From: Bradyrhizobium sp. URHD0069
Lineage (GTDB): Bacteria; Pseudomonadota; Alphaproteobacteria; Rhizobiales; Xanthobacteraceae
Assembly (NCBI RefSeq): GCF_000701345.1
Contig: NZ_JNIJ01000013.1
Coordinates: 1-64,000, forward strand
Reading direction: 5' to 3'
DNA: 64,000 bases
The position numbers were made by a program, and so were the translations under genes. Positions 49,453 through 59,027 of this stretch are shown here, piece after piece. Under the pieces are notes generated by a model that did not search any database, had not been told where the DNA came from, and saw only the letters and a list, made by a program, of their open reading frames with translations. How positions within the stretch are numbered: the first letter of the stretch is position 1; each line of letters starts with the position of its first letter.

Positions 49453-52400
49453 AATCGCCGACACGATCGCCTGCTCAATTGCTGGCGCCTGGCCGCGCGC
49501 TGACCTTTGCCAACGTCGGCGAGGGCGCGGAAGGTCTGGTTGTCTCCGATCTGGCGCGGGCGGTGGCGGCGCAACCAAAACCGCCGGCGGTCAGCCTCGC
49601 TGTCATCTGCCGCGACGGCCCGCGGATGCAGCAATTGGCGCGGGCGCTGGAATTCTTCGCCCCCGATTTGCCGGTGATGCAGTTTCCGGCCTGGGATTGC
49701 CAGCCTTACGACCGGGTGTCGCCGCATGGCGGGATCCTCGCACAACGGCTGACCACGCTGGCGCGGCTGTCACGGCTGGAGGGCAGCGACAAGCCGCTCA
49801 TCGTGCTGACCACGGTCAACGCCGTCGTGCAGCGCGTGCCGGCGCGCGACATCATTGCGGCGCAGGCGCTGTCCGTCGCGCCCGGCCATGTCGTGCCGAT
49901 GGATTCGATCGTGTCGTGGCTGGAGCACAACGGCTACAACCGCGCTTCGACCGTGCGCGAACCCGGCGAATACGCGGTGCGCGGCGGCATCCTCGATCTG
50001 TTTCCGGCCGGGCTCGATCAGCCCGTACGATTCGATTTTTTCGGCGACGCGCTGGAATCGATCCGCTCCTTTGACGCGGAAACCCAGCGCACGCTGTTGG
50101 ATATGCGCTCGCTCGATCTGGTTCCGATCTCGGAATTTCAGCTGGTGACCGAAACCATCCGCCGCTTTCGAATGGGCTATGTCGCAGCGTTCGGCGCACC
50201 TGAGCGCGACGATCCCTTGTACGAAGCGGTCAGCGAAGGCCGCCGCCATCCCGGCATGGAACATTGGCTGCCGCTGTTCCACGAGCGGATGGATACGCTT
50301 TTCGACTATCTTGGTGACGCGCCCGTCGCGATCGAGCCGCAAGGCGAGGACGCCGCGCGCGAACGCTTCAAGCAGATCGTTGACTATTACGAGGCACGGC
50401 GCGAGGCAATGGAGCACCCCGGGGGCGGCGCGGTCTACAAACCCTTGCCGCCAAACCGGCTTTATCTGACCGAGGACGAGTGGACCAAACGTCTGGAGCA
50501 AGCAGCCCTGGCGCGGCTCACCCCGTTCGCGGTGCCCGACGGCAGCGCCGACGTGGTCGATGCCGGTGCGCGGCAGGGGCGCAACTTCACGCCGGAGCGC
50601 GCCGACAGCGCGATCAACGTGTTCGAAGCGGTCGTCGCGCATGTGCAGGCGTTGCAGGTCCAGCGCAAGAAGGTGGTGATCGCGCTGTGGAGCGAGGGCT
50701 CGCGCGACCGCATGGGAAGCATGCTGCGGGATCACAAGCTGCTCAACCTGACCAACGTCAACACCTGGCGGACAGTGCAAGCCACGCCGCGCAACGAGGC
50801 CATGCTGGCGGTGGTCGGCATGGAATCGGGTTTTGAGACCGACAATGTCGCTGTTATCAGCGAACAGGACATTCTCGGCGACCGGCTGGTGCGGCCGCGC
50901 AAGGCCAGCCGCAAGCTCGACAATTTCATTTCCGAAGTCACGAGCCTCGCTAGCGGCGATCTCGTAGTTCATGTCGAGCACGGCATCGGCCGTTTTGTGG
51001 GGTTGCAGACGCTCGAGGTGGCGGGTGCGCCGCACGATTGCCTTGAGCTGCACTACGCCGCCGACACCAAGCTGTTCTTGCCGGTTGAGAATATCGAACT
51101 GCTGTCGCGCTATGGCTCCGACCAGGCCAATGTTGAACTGGACCGGCTCGGCGGCAGCGGCTGGCAGGCGCGCAAGGCCAAGCTCAAGAACCGCATCCGC
51201 GAGATTGCGGGCGAGCTGATCAAGCTCGCTGCCGAGCGGCATCTGCATGAAGCGCCGAAAATGCCGGTGCAGCCGCACGTCTATGACGAGTTCTGCGCGC
51301 GCTTTCCGTATGAGGAAACCGAAGACCAACTCGGGGCAATCAACGCGACCCTGAAAGACCTCGAACGCGGCCGTCCGATGGACCGGCTGATCTGCGGCGA
51401 CGTCGGATTCGGCAAGACCGAGGTGGCGCTGCGCGCGGCGTTTGCAGTGGCCCTCGATGGCAAACAGGTCGCCGTTGTGGTGCCGACCACGCTGCTCGCA
51501 CGCCAGCACAGTAGAACCTTCGCCGAGCGCTTTCGAGGCTTTCCGGTCAATGTCGCGCAGGCCTCGCGCCTGGTCGCGCCAAAAGAACTCACCCAGGTCA
51601 AGAAGAAAATCGCGGACGGCTCCACCGATATCGTGGTCGGCACCCACGCGCTGCTCGGCAAGTCTATCAAATTCAGGGATCTCGGTCTTCTGATCGTCGA
51701 TGAGGAGCAGCATTTCGGCGTCAGCCATAAGGAGCGGTTGAAGCAGTTGCGCGCCGAAGTGCACGTGCTGACGCTAAGCGCGACGCCAATCCCGCGCACG
51801 CTGCAACTGGCGCTGACGGGGGTGCGGGACCTCTCCATCATCGCCTCGCCGCCGGTCGACCGGCTCGCGGTGCGCACCTTCGTGGCGCCGCACGATCCGC
51901 TGATGATCCGCGAGGCGCTGTTGCGCGAACGCTATCGCGGCGGACAGGCATTCTATGTCGTGCCGCGCATCGAAGACCTCGCAGGTGTGAAGGACTTCCT
52001 CGACAAGAATGTGCCGGAGATGAAGGTCGCGGTCGCGCATGGCCAAATGGCGCCGACCGTCATCGAGGACATCATGTCGGCGTTCTATGACGGCAAATAC
52101 GATATCCTGCTGTCGACCACGATCATCGAGTCCGGCCTCGATATTCCTACCGCCAATACGCTGATCGTGCACCGTGCCGACATGTTCGGGCTGGCGCAGC
52201 TCTATCAGTTGCGCGGGCGGGTGGGGCGCTCGAAGCTGCGCGCCTATGCGCTGTTCACGCTGCCGGCACAGCAGAAGATCACAGCGCAAGCCGAGCGACG
52301 GCTGAAAGTGCTGCAATCTCTGGAGACGTTGGGTGCCGGATTCCAGCTGGCCTCGCACGATCTGGATATTCGCGGCGCCGGCAATTTGCTGGGCGAGGAA

Positions 52401-52967
52401 CAATCGGGACACATCAAGGAAGTCGGCTTCGAGCTTTACCAATCGATGCTGGAAGAAGCGATCCTCAACCTCAAGGCCGGCGTGGTCGAGCCTGTGCCCG
52501 ATCGCTGGTCGCCGCAGATCACCATCGGCATGCCGGTGTTGATTCCGGAGGACTACGTCGCTGATCTTTCGGTGCGGCTATCGCTGTACCGGCGGCTGGC
52601 CGATCTCGAAACCGACGAGGAGATCGACAGTTTCGCCGCCGAACTGCGCGACCGCTTCGGCGTGTTGCCGGATGAAGTGCGCTACCTGTTCAAGGTCGCC
52701 GCGATCAAGGCCTATTGCCGCCGCGCCAATGTCGAGAAGGTCGATGCCGGGCCCAAGGGCGCCGTGATCACCTTCCGCGACAACAAGTTCGCGCAGCCGG
52801 ACCGGCTGGTGTATTTCATTCGCCAGCATGGCCAGGCGGCGAAGGTGCGGCCCGACATGAAGGTGGTGTTCTTTCAGGAATGGGAAACGCCGGAGGAACG
52901 CCTGATCGGCACTACCGAAATTTTGCGCCAGCTCGCCAATCTCGCCGAAGACCGAAAGGCGGCGTAG
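49449..52967 (+). CDS. mfd: Transcription-repair coupling factor
   Basis: A 1172-aa ATPase that removes RNA polymerase stalled at lesions and recruits UvrA. In order: a UvrB-like N-terminal module (residues 1-470); an RNA-polymerase-interacting CarD-like domain (SGDLVVHVEHGIGRFVGLQT); translocase domains with Walker A ICGDVGFGKTEVALRAA, DEEQHFGVSHKERLKQ and ALFTLP after YQLRGRVGRSKLRAY; and the C-terminal D7 domain (LSVRLSLYRRLADLETDEEI). Full length. Start ATG overlaps the sdhE stop. Confidence 0.96.
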   Translation: MKSPTRSPAQLLAPGRALTFANVGEGAEGLVVSDLARAVAAQPKPPAVSLAVICRDGPRMQQLARALEFFAPDLPVMQFPAWDCQPYDRVSPHGGILAQRLTTLARLSRLEGSDKPLIVLTTVNAVVQRVPARDIIAAQALSVAPGHVVPMDSIVSWLEHNGYNRASTVREPGEYAVRGGILDLFPAGLDQPVRFDFFGDALESIRSFDAETQRTLLDMRSLDLVPISEFQLVTETIRRFRMGYVAAFGAPERDDPLYEAVSEGRRHPGMEHWLPLFHERMDTLFDYLGDAPVAIEPQGEDAARERFKQIVDYYEARREAMEHPGGGAVYKPLPPNRLYLTEDEWTKRLEQAALARLTPFAVPDGSADVVDAGARQGRNFTPERADSAINVFEAVVAHVQALQVQRKKVVIALWSEGSRDRMGSMLRDHKLLNLTNVNTWRTVQATPRNEAMLAVVGMESGFETDNVAVISEQDILGDRLVRPRKASRKLDNFISEVTSLASGDLVVHVEHGIGRFVGLQTLEVAGAPHDCLELHYAADTKLFLPVENIELLSRYGSDQANVELDRLGGSGWQARKAKLKNRIREIAGELIKLAAERHLHEAPKMPVQPHVYDEFCARFPYEETEDQLGAINATLKDLERGRPMDRLICGDVGFGKTEVALRAAFAVALDGKQVAVVVPTTLLARQHSRTFAERFRGFPVNVAQASRLVAPKELTQVKKKIADGSTDIVVGTHALLGKSIKFRDLGLLIVDEEQHFGVSHKERLKQLRAEVHVLTLSATPIPRTLQLALTGVRDLSIIASPPVDRLAVRTFVAPHDPLMIREALLRERYRGGQAFYVVPRIEDLAGVKDFLDKNVPEMKVAVAHGQMAPTVIEDIMSAFYDGKYDILLSTTIIESGLDIPTANTLIVHRADMFGLAQLYQLRGRVGRSKLRAYALFTLPAQQKITAQAERRLKVLQSLETLGAGFQLASHDLDIRGAGNLLGEEQSGHIKEVGFELYQSMLEEAILNLKAGVVEPVPDRWSPQITIGMPVLIPEDYVADLSVRLSLYRRLADLETDEEIDSFAAELRDRFGVLPDEVRYLFKVAAIKAYCRRANVEKVDAGPKGAVITFRDNKFAQPDRLVYFIRQHGQAAKVRPDMKVVFFQEWETPEERLIGTTEILRQLANLAEDRKAA

Positions 52968-52984
52968 TGCGTGTGCCTGGCCGT

Positions 52985-54220
52985 TCACGAGGCGGCGCGA
53001 CGCGCTTCGTCGTGAAGCCGCGCCAGCAGCGACTTCGCTGAGTCTGCCGGCAGCAGGGTGGCGAGCGTGACAACCGGCTCCGAGCGCGTGTCGCGTTTGC
53101 CGTTTGACGTCTGCCGCATCACGCTGGAAAGCCGCCGCGCGATCATATGAGCGGTGCGCAAATCGGTTTCGGCGAACACCACGATGACGGATCCGTCTTC
53201 CTGAGCGGCACCGAAATCCATTTGCCGCATCAAACGGCTGAGAATCCGCGCACCGTCGAGCTGCGCGCGTGGATGGGCTGGCTCGAAGGCAAAGCGAGCC
53301 AGCGACAACCCGCCGCCGCGCGATAGCGTTTGATAAACAGCCGTAGCGAAATCGCGATCGAAGGCGGCAGGCGTGAGCAAACCGGTCTTCGGGTCAAGCA
53401 GGCCGCCGGCATCGATCGACCGCAGCGTGCGGCTCAAATGGGCTTCGAACGCATGCTGACGGATCAGCGGCAACGCATTGGCGGCGACGCGTTCGGGGTC
53501 ACCGGATATGACTTCCAGATTTGGCAGATCATAGGCCGGCACGACGCCATCCGAGGTCAACACCACGGGCAGGCTGCGAAAGCGCGCATCCTCAGTCAGC
53601 ACGGTGAGGAAGGCGTCGACCACGCGCGGGCTGAAACCTTCGCTAAGCACAATGCCGTCGATGTCGCGGGTGTTGAGGTGCTTTGCCGCGGCTTCGATAG
53701 AGAGCGCCCCGACCACGCCCATCCGTTCGCCGAGCGACACCGAAAGCGAAGGATAGGCGGCGCCACGGCCGATCAGCAGCACCGTGGCATCTCGCGCAGG
53801 ATCGGTATCCGCCAGGATCGTTCGCACCGCCGAGTCACCATCAAGCCGGCGCATCACGGTGGCATGCAATGCCCGGACACGCAGCGCGGCGCGCAGCCGT
53901 GCAATCAGGCGTTCGAAATTGCCTCCGCTTTGCGAGAAAGGAATGGCGTTCTCGGGCAACGATGTCTCGGGGTCGATGGCGATCAACGGCAGATATGGCT
54001 GCCGTCCCGCCATCTGTTTCGCGAGCGCATCGAAGCGATCTTCAGCGGCCTCCGCCATCGCGACGAGAACCGCGACCGGCTGCAGTTGCTCGACCGCGCG
54101 CGACGCGTCGGCCCAGGCGGCCTCGATCACCGGAAACAGCTTTGCCTCGTCGAGCGCGCTCGCGAAGGGCGGCCGCTCGGCGGTCGAAATGACAAGGATC
54201 GGGCCCTGCTGGGACATCAA
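52985..54220 (-). CDS. Receiver-like / degenerate GGDEF protein
   Basis: A 411-aa cytoplasmic protein. The first 120 and next 130 residues look like two receiver-type alpha/beta domains without the full phosphorylation set (LVAMAEAAEDRF; IDGIVLSEGFSPRVVDAFLT). Residues about 265-400 begin GGLLDPKTGLLTPAAFDRDF, the usual entry to a GGDEF domain, but the active-site GGDEF is absent (region DFGAAQEDGSVIVVFAETDL). This resembles PleD-like or DUF-type regulators that lost cyclase activity. It may bind nucleotide or proteins instead. Confidence 0.6.
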   Translation of the reverse strand: MMSQQGPILVISTAERPPFASALDEAKLFPVIEAAWADASRAVEQLQPVAVLVAMAEAAEDRFDALAKQMAGRQPYLPLIAIDPETSLPENAIPFSQSGGNFERLIARLRAALRVRALHATVMRRLDGDSAVRTILADTDPARDATVLLIGRGAAYPSLSVSLGERMGVVGALSIEAAAKHLNTRDIDGIVLSEGFSPRVVDAFLTVLTEDARFRSLPVVLTSDGVVPAYDLPNLEVISGDPERVAANALPLIRQHAFEAHLSRTLRSIDAGGLLDPKTGLLTPAAFDRDFATAVYQTLSRGGGLSLARFAFEPAHPRAQLDGARILSRLMRQMDFGAAQEDGSVIVVFAETDLRTAHMIARRLSSVMRQTSNGKRDTRSEPVVTLATLLPADSAKSLLARLHDEARRAAS

Positions 54221-54309
54221 AAGACTCGGATAACGCGATCAATGGAACCCGGAGGATGCTAATTTTTCCGCCTTAACGTCGCGTCAACGAAGCCGTCCGG
54301 ATTTTCAAA

Positions 54310-55812
54310 TCAGGTGGGGCGCGCCCGATCCCGAAACGCCTCCACCATCAGCGGGTTAAGCCCGAGTTCGGCTAGCGCCTCGCGAGCGCGGGCATTGTCC
54401 TGGGCGCGTCCGGCAAGGCGGTGACCGCTTACGCGGTCGGGCAACGCCGTCAGCAGCGCGCCCTGTCCGAGCCGCTTGGACCATTCCTGCAGATCCTGCG
54501 ATAAGAACCGGTAACCGCCGACTGCCAAGATGCCCGAGGGCGGCGCGGTGATGCAGATCGCTCCGGTCGAAGGGTCGAGCCGCGCCGCGTAGTCGGTATC
54601 GACATAATCGCGCGACGGCGGCGCCACGAGAGAGTCGCCCGGCGGCGCCGCGGGTGCGTAAGCCGCAGGCGTTACCATCGGCCCACGCAGTGCCAGCGTT
54701 CCCTTCGGCGTCAGAACGATTTCGCCTGCGATCGATGAGCCCGGGACTTCGCGCGGCGCGCCATGCGGTCCCGGCAAGATCGGCGCCGGCGCGCCGTCTG
54801 CCGCGCGCCGGGCGCCGAACAGTCCGGCTTCACCGAACAGATAGACGTCCGTCAGCGTCGCCTGTTCTTTCGTCCAATTGGGACTTGACGCGACCTGTTC
54901 CGGCGCGCGCCATAAGCCGATCACATTACGCAACGTCGGCAGACGCGACGCCATGTCGATCTCAGCCAATCGCAGCGCCAGTTGCGCCGGAGCAACAAGC
55001 GTATCGCAGGAATACTGGTTGATGTCTTGCTCAAGCACCTCGCCATCGAATGGATGATGCAGCGCCAACGCTCCGCCCGATAACAACCAGACCACGAGCG
55101 AAGAGGTGAGGCCCGCGAACGATGACGGCGCGAATGCCGACATTACGGTCGATCCCTGCAACACATCGCTTTCGAGCGCCAATACCAGGCCACCGGCGAT
55201 CAAACTCAGATGCGTACGCGGTACCGCGCGGAAGCCATCGACCGTGACATCGAATGAGATCATGGCCGCCTTGCGGCCGTCCTGGATTGCGGGGCCTATG
55301 GTCGCCGATTCACCCGAGAGGGCAAGGTCGAGCGATGCCATGCCTTCCGGCAGGTCATTGCCGAAGCCGCAGACGTGGCGGATCGAAAATGCTTCGGCCG
55401 CGGCGTTCATGGCGAGATCGGCATGGCTGACGCCGTCGATCTTGCTGGTGGTGACGATCGCTCGCGCCCCGGTGCGATTGAGCGCAACCGTCAGTTCCGC
55501 CTGCCGCCAGAGCAGCGGAAGCAACGCAACGATCAGGCCTGCGCGATGCGCGGCAAGCACCGTCAGCATGAACTCGACGGTGTTCGGCAGTTGAATCGCG
55601 ACCACGGAATTGGCCGGCAAGCCGGCTTCGATGAAGTGCGCCGATAGCGCCGAGATCGCTCGATCGGCTTGTGCGAAGGTCAGGCGCTTTGGCGGTTGGC
55701 CCGTGACACGCTGCTTGTTGACGGGATCAAGCAGTGCCGGCGCATTCGGCCTGCGTGCCAGGATCCGTCGAAACAATCCGTCGAGCGTTGGTGAAGCGTT
55801 GTTCTGGATCAC
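54310..55812 (-). CDS. AMP-dependent ligase-like protein, degenerate
   Basis: A 500-aa protein with the fold of acyl-CoA synthetases: RLTFAQADRAISALSAHFIE, then VVAIQLPNTVEFMLTVLAAH and RAGLIVALLPLLWRQAEL. The expected AMP-binding P-loop (TSGTTGxPKG) is replaced by ISFDVTVDGFRAVPRTH, and the late PRTxxGK lysine is not seen; the end is MVEAFRDRARPT. It follows a peptide-binding ABC protein gene on the same strand by 4 bases. It may be an inactive or altered member of the ANL superfamily. Confidence 0.65.
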   Translation of the reverse strand: MIQNNASPTLDGLFRRILARRPNAPALLDPVNKQRVTGQPPKRLTFAQADRAISALSAHFIEAGLPANSVVAIQLPNTVEFMLTVLAAHRAGLIVALLPLLWRQAELTVALNRTGARAIVTTSKIDGVSHADLAMNAAAEAFSIRHVCGFGNDLPEGMASLDLALSGESATIGPAIQDGRKAAMISFDVTVDGFRAVPRTHLSLIAGGLVLALESDVLQGSTVMSAFAPSSFAGLTSSLVVWLLSGGALALHHPFDGEVLEQDINQYSCDTLVAPAQLALRLAEIDMASRLPTLRNVIGLWRAPEQVASSPNWTKEQATLTDVYLFGEAGLFGARRAADGAPAPILPGPHGAPREVPGSSIAGEIVLTPKGTLALRGPMVTPAAYAPAAPPGDSLVAPPSRDYVDTDYAARLDPSTGAICITAPPSGILAVGGYRFLSQDLQEWSKRLGQGALLTALPDRVSGHRLAGRAQDNARAREALAELGLNPLMVEAFRDRARPT

Positions 55813-55816
55813 GGGA

Positions 55817-57682
55817 TCACTTCGCTCGAGGTTCCGGCCGTTGCCACCAGGTTTCCGGGAGATATCCCGTCAAGGCCGTGGCCTTGGGCCATTTTATACG
55901 ATTCCAGCGTGCAATCCATTGTTCTTGCACGTTATACAGCGGGATAGCGTAGAAGTTCGACATCAGCGTCCGGTCGAGCGCCCGCACCGCCGAGACGAAA
56001 GCGGGATGTTCCCGCGCCTCCAGCATGGCCGCGATCAACGCATCGATGGCGGGATCCTTGGCGCCCATGTAGTTTCGCGTGCCCTGATTGTCCGCGGCCT
56101 CGCTCCCCCAATAGAACGACTGCTCGTTACCCGGCGACAGCGACTGATCCCAGCGGTTCTGGATCATGTCGAACTCGAAACTGAGCCGGCGTTGATCGAA
56201 TTGAACCGCGTCGACTGCGCGCACCGAGGCCTCGATGCCCGCGCGCTTCAGATCGCGCATATACGCCAGCGCGATGCGCTCCTGGTCGCGGGTCGTCACC
56301 AGGATCTCAAACGTCAGCGGCGCTTTGGTCGAACGCTGCCGCAACACAGTTCCGTCGAGATCGTATCCGGCCTGGGACAACAGCGTCAGCGCGCTGCGAA
56401 GCGTTGCGCGATCACGGCCAGAGCCGTCGGTAACGGGGAGGCGGTAGGTGCCGTCGAGAATGTCTGATGGTATGTGCGATGCGAACGGTTTCAGGAGCTC
56501 TCGCTCACGCTCGTCGGCGGGGCGGCCATAGGCCGATAATTCCGACCCCGCGAAGAAGCCTGCCGAGCGTCCATAGAGCCCGAAGAAGTAATTGCGGTTG
56601 ATCCATTCGAAGTCGAACAGCAGCGTCAAAGCCCGGCGCACGCGTACATCGGAAAACATTGGACGCCGCGTGTTGAACACCAGGAATTCCGAGGGCTGCG
56701 GCATCCCGGTCTTGATCGTATCGCGGATCACCTCGCCACTGCGCGCTGCCGGGAAATCATATCCGTCGTGCCAGCGCAGCGGCTCGCTCTCGACGCGAAA
56801 GTCATAGAGGCCGCGCTTGAATGCTTCGAACTGGCCATTGGCCTCGCGATAGAAATCGAGCCTGATCTCGTCGAAGTTCCACAAGCCGCGATTAACCGGC
56901 AGGTCGCGGCCCCAATAGTCGGGATTGCGCGTCAGGGTCACGCTGGCGCTGGGCTTCACCGCGCTGACGCGATAGGGGCCGGAACCGATCGGCGCCGTCA
57001 TCGTGGTCTCTTCGAAGGTCGCGACGTCGATGGCGTGCTTGGGCAATACCGGCATCAGGCCGAGGATCAGCGGCAGCTCGCGGTCATTGGCGTCGCCAAA
57101 ATCGAACCGCACCGTGCGCGGGTCGGGGGCTTCGGCCTTTACGACTTTGGAATAATACTGGCGATGGTTGGGCCGCCCCTTGTCGCGCAGCAACGCCCAC
57201 GAAAACAGGACGTCCTCGGCGAGCACCGCTTGCCCGTCGGAAAAGCGCGCGTTGGGATCGAGATGGAAGGTGACGTAACTCCTGGCGTCATCCGTCTCCA
57301 CGCTCTTGGCCAATAGACCGTAAAGCGTGAAGGCCTCGTCATTGCCCCGCGCCATCAGACTCTCGACCACGAAGCCTCTGATTTGCTGCACGGCGAGGCC
57401 CCTGACGATCAGCGGGTTGAGGCTGTCGAAAGTGCCGAGCAGGCCCTGCACTAACCGGCCACCTTTCGGCGCATCGGGATTGGCATAGGGCATTTGGGTG
57501 AACCCGGGCGGCAGGGCCGGCACGCCATGCATGGCGATGGCGTGGCTCTCTTCCGCCGACACCTTGCGGGCGTCGATCGCCAACAGCACGGCGAAAGCAA
57601 GGGCGCCCGAGAGGAAAGCTCGAGCGGGCGTGCGCCTCGAAACCTGCGGCCCAGCACGCTGATTTGATTCGGTATTGCTCAC
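55817..57682 (-). CDS. Periplasmic solute-binding protein, family 5 (YejA-like)
   Basis: A 621-aa protein with a Tat- or Sec-type signal (basic QVSRRTPARAFLSGALAFAV then LLAIDARKVSA) and the SBP family 5 domain: IAMHGVPALPPGFTQMPYAN, PDAPKGGRLVQGLLGTFDSL, NPLIVRG, then RFSDGQAVLAEDVLFSWALL. The YejA type binds oligopeptides or microcin C-like compounds for an ABC importer; the permease genes are not in this window. It ends WWQRPEPRAK. The twin Arg followed by Thr is a weak Tat motif. Confidence 0.85.
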   Translation of the reverse strand: MSNTESNQRAGPQVSRRTPARAFLSGALAFAVLLAIDARKVSAEESHAIAMHGVPALPPGFTQMPYANPDAPKGGRLVQGLLGTFDSLNPLIVRGLAVQQIRGFVVESLMARGNDEAFTLYGLLAKSVETDDARSYVTFHLDPNARFSDGQAVLAEDVLFSWALLRDKGRPNHRQYYSKVVKAEAPDPRTVRFDFGDANDRELPLILGLMPVLPKHAIDVATFEETTMTAPIGSGPYRVSAVKPSASVTLTRNPDYWGRDLPVNRGLWNFDEIRLDFYREANGQFEAFKRGLYDFRVESEPLRWHDGYDFPAARSGEVIRDTIKTGMPQPSEFLVFNTRRPMFSDVRVRRALTLLFDFEWINRNYFFGLYGRSAGFFAGSELSAYGRPADERERELLKPFASHIPSDILDGTYRLPVTDGSGRDRATLRSALTLLSQAGYDLDGTVLRQRSTKAPLTFEILVTTRDQERIALAYMRDLKRAGIEASVRAVDAVQFDQRRLSFEFDMIQNRWDQSLSPGNEQSFYWGSEAADNQGTRNYMGAKDPAIDALIAAMLEAREHPAFVSAVRALDRTLMSNFYAIPLYNVQEQWIARWNRIKWPKATALTGYLPETWWQRPEPRAK

Positions 57683-57907
57683 TGTCGAGTTTTACCATAG
57701 CCGCAGCACACGGGCCTGTGGGATACGCCAAAGATGCTTGTCGGCATTGATCTTTTCGCGCGCCACTGTATGAAGGCGTGCAATTGACCAAGGCGCCAAG
57801 GCCTGTCACCTAACTGCCTCAATTGGCAAGGAGACAGCCGCCAAAACGGCTAAATGTCGGTGCCTGCAGCGGTTTCGGGCACTCCCGTTCAGAAAGGGTT
57901 TTCCGCA

Positions 57908-58732
57908 ATGGATTTTCGTGTTTTGGCCGGATCGGTCGGGCCGTGTGGGCGTGTTTTCGCCTTGTTGGCCGCGACGGCATTGACCGCGGTGCTGCTCGCC
58001 CCCGGCGCGCAGGCTCAGCAGCCGACCCCGGCACCCGGTGCGCCCACGGCAGCGCCGAAGGCCAAGGCCCCCGCGCCGAAGGCTGCGCCGAAAGCTGCCC
58101 CTGCGCCCGCACCGTCCGCTCAGCAGGCTCCGCCGGCCAATGGAGCGCCTGCGGCGGGAGCTCAGCCGCAGGAACAGCAGGTTCAGCTGATCTATGCTCC
58201 CTGGACCAAATTCTGTCTCAAGGGCCAGGAAGCCAATGCCAAGCAGGTCTGCTTCACCGGTAAGGACGGACGCATCGAGTCCGGCCAGCCAGTGATCGCG
58301 GCCGTCATCATCGAGCCCGAAGGCGAGCCGAAGAAGATCCTGCGTGTCACGCTTCCGCTCGGCATGCAGCTGGGTCACGGCACCCGCGTCATCGTCGATA
58401 ACAACCCGCCGGCGCAAAGCCCCTATGTGATCTGCTTCGCCAATGGCTGCATGTCGGACTACGACGTGACCCCGGAGCTGCTCGCGAATATGAAGAAGGG
58501 TCAGAATTTGGTGGTTCAGGCGATCAACTCCAACGGCGCGCCGCTCACGCTGCCGCTGCCACTCGCCGAATTCGCCAAAGCTTATGACGGGCCGCCGACC
58601 GACCCGAAGCAGTTCGAGGAAACCCAGAAGAAGCTGCAGGAAGAGTTGCAGAAGCGCGCTGAGGAAGCGCGCAAGAAGCTCGAGGCCAACCCGCCTCCCG
58701 GCACGCCTGCGGCCAATCCGGCTGCCAAGTAA
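57908..58732 (+). CDS. Invasion-associated locus B (IalB) family protein
   Basis: 274 aa from MDFRVLAGSVGPCGRVFALL (57908), the best start before the signal peptide (ending GAQAQQP). After a Pro/Ala-rich linker (about 40-95) comes the IalB domain: VQLIYAPWTKFCLKGQ, VCFTGKDGRIESGQPVIAAV, LGHGTRVIVDNNPPAQSPYV and ICFANGCMSDYDVTPELL, with Cys pairs. A charged coiled tail follows. Bartonella IalB aids red-cell invasion, but in soil alphaproteobacteria the family is a general periplasmic or outer-membrane-linked protein. Followed by a terminator. Confidence 0.85.
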   Translation: MDFRVLAGSVGPCGRVFALLAATALTAVLLAPGAQAQQPTPAPGAPTAAPKAKAPAPKAAPKAAPAPAPSAQQAPPANGAPAAGAQPQEQQVQLIYAPWTKFCLKGQEANAKQVCFTGKDGRIESGQPVIAAVIIEPEGEPKKILRVTLPLGMQLGHGTRVIVDNNPPAQSPYVICFANGCMSDYDVTPELLANMKKGQNLVVQAINSNGAPLTLPLPLAEFAKAYDGPPTDPKQFEETQKKLQEELQKRAEEARKKLEANPPPGTPAANPAAK

Positions 58733-58755
58733 GAGGACACTCGGCCATAAGGAAA

Positions 58756-58780
58756 AGGCGCTCGATCGAGCGCCTTTTTT
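58756..58780 (+). terminator. Rho-independent terminator of the IalB-family gene
   Basis: Perfect inverted repeat AGGCGCTCGATCGAGCGCCT (58756-58775) followed by a run of T. It lies 24 bp after the stop codon. Confidence 0.85.
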
Positions 58781-58800
58781 GTTGGACAACGGACGCTTGT

Positions 58801-59010
58801 AGCCCGCATGGAGCAAAGCGCAATGCGGGAAGGGCGCTGCTCTGGTCCAGGATTTCGCTTTGCCCCATGCGGGCAACGAGCCGGTTTGTCCGGCGTCCCC
58901 CGGATGCAACGCCGCGCGCCGCCGCGTAGTGCGCTGCTGATCCGGGCCATCTTACGATCATCCGCGTAAGTCCCGGCTCTGCGGGCAGCGTGAAGTACGC
59001 TGCGCCGGGA
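58801..59010. repeat. Palindromic dispersed repeat between two genes
   Basis: Exact 10-bp arms 58802-58811 and 58865-58874 (GCCCGCATGG and its inverse), with further imperfect pairing to about 59010. No gene in this 295-bp gap. The type is a REP-like element common in the group. Confidence 0.55.
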
Positions 59011-59027
59011 CCCGCGGCTTGTGTATG

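Noticed and set aside
49770..51764. 664-codon minus-strand frame opposite mfd
   Set aside because: Antisense shadow of mfd; no motif.
57806..58909. 367-codon minus-strand frame opposite the IalB-family gene
   Set aside because: Antisense to a signal-peptide-bearing gene with a terminator; repetitive Arg/Gly/Leu shadow.
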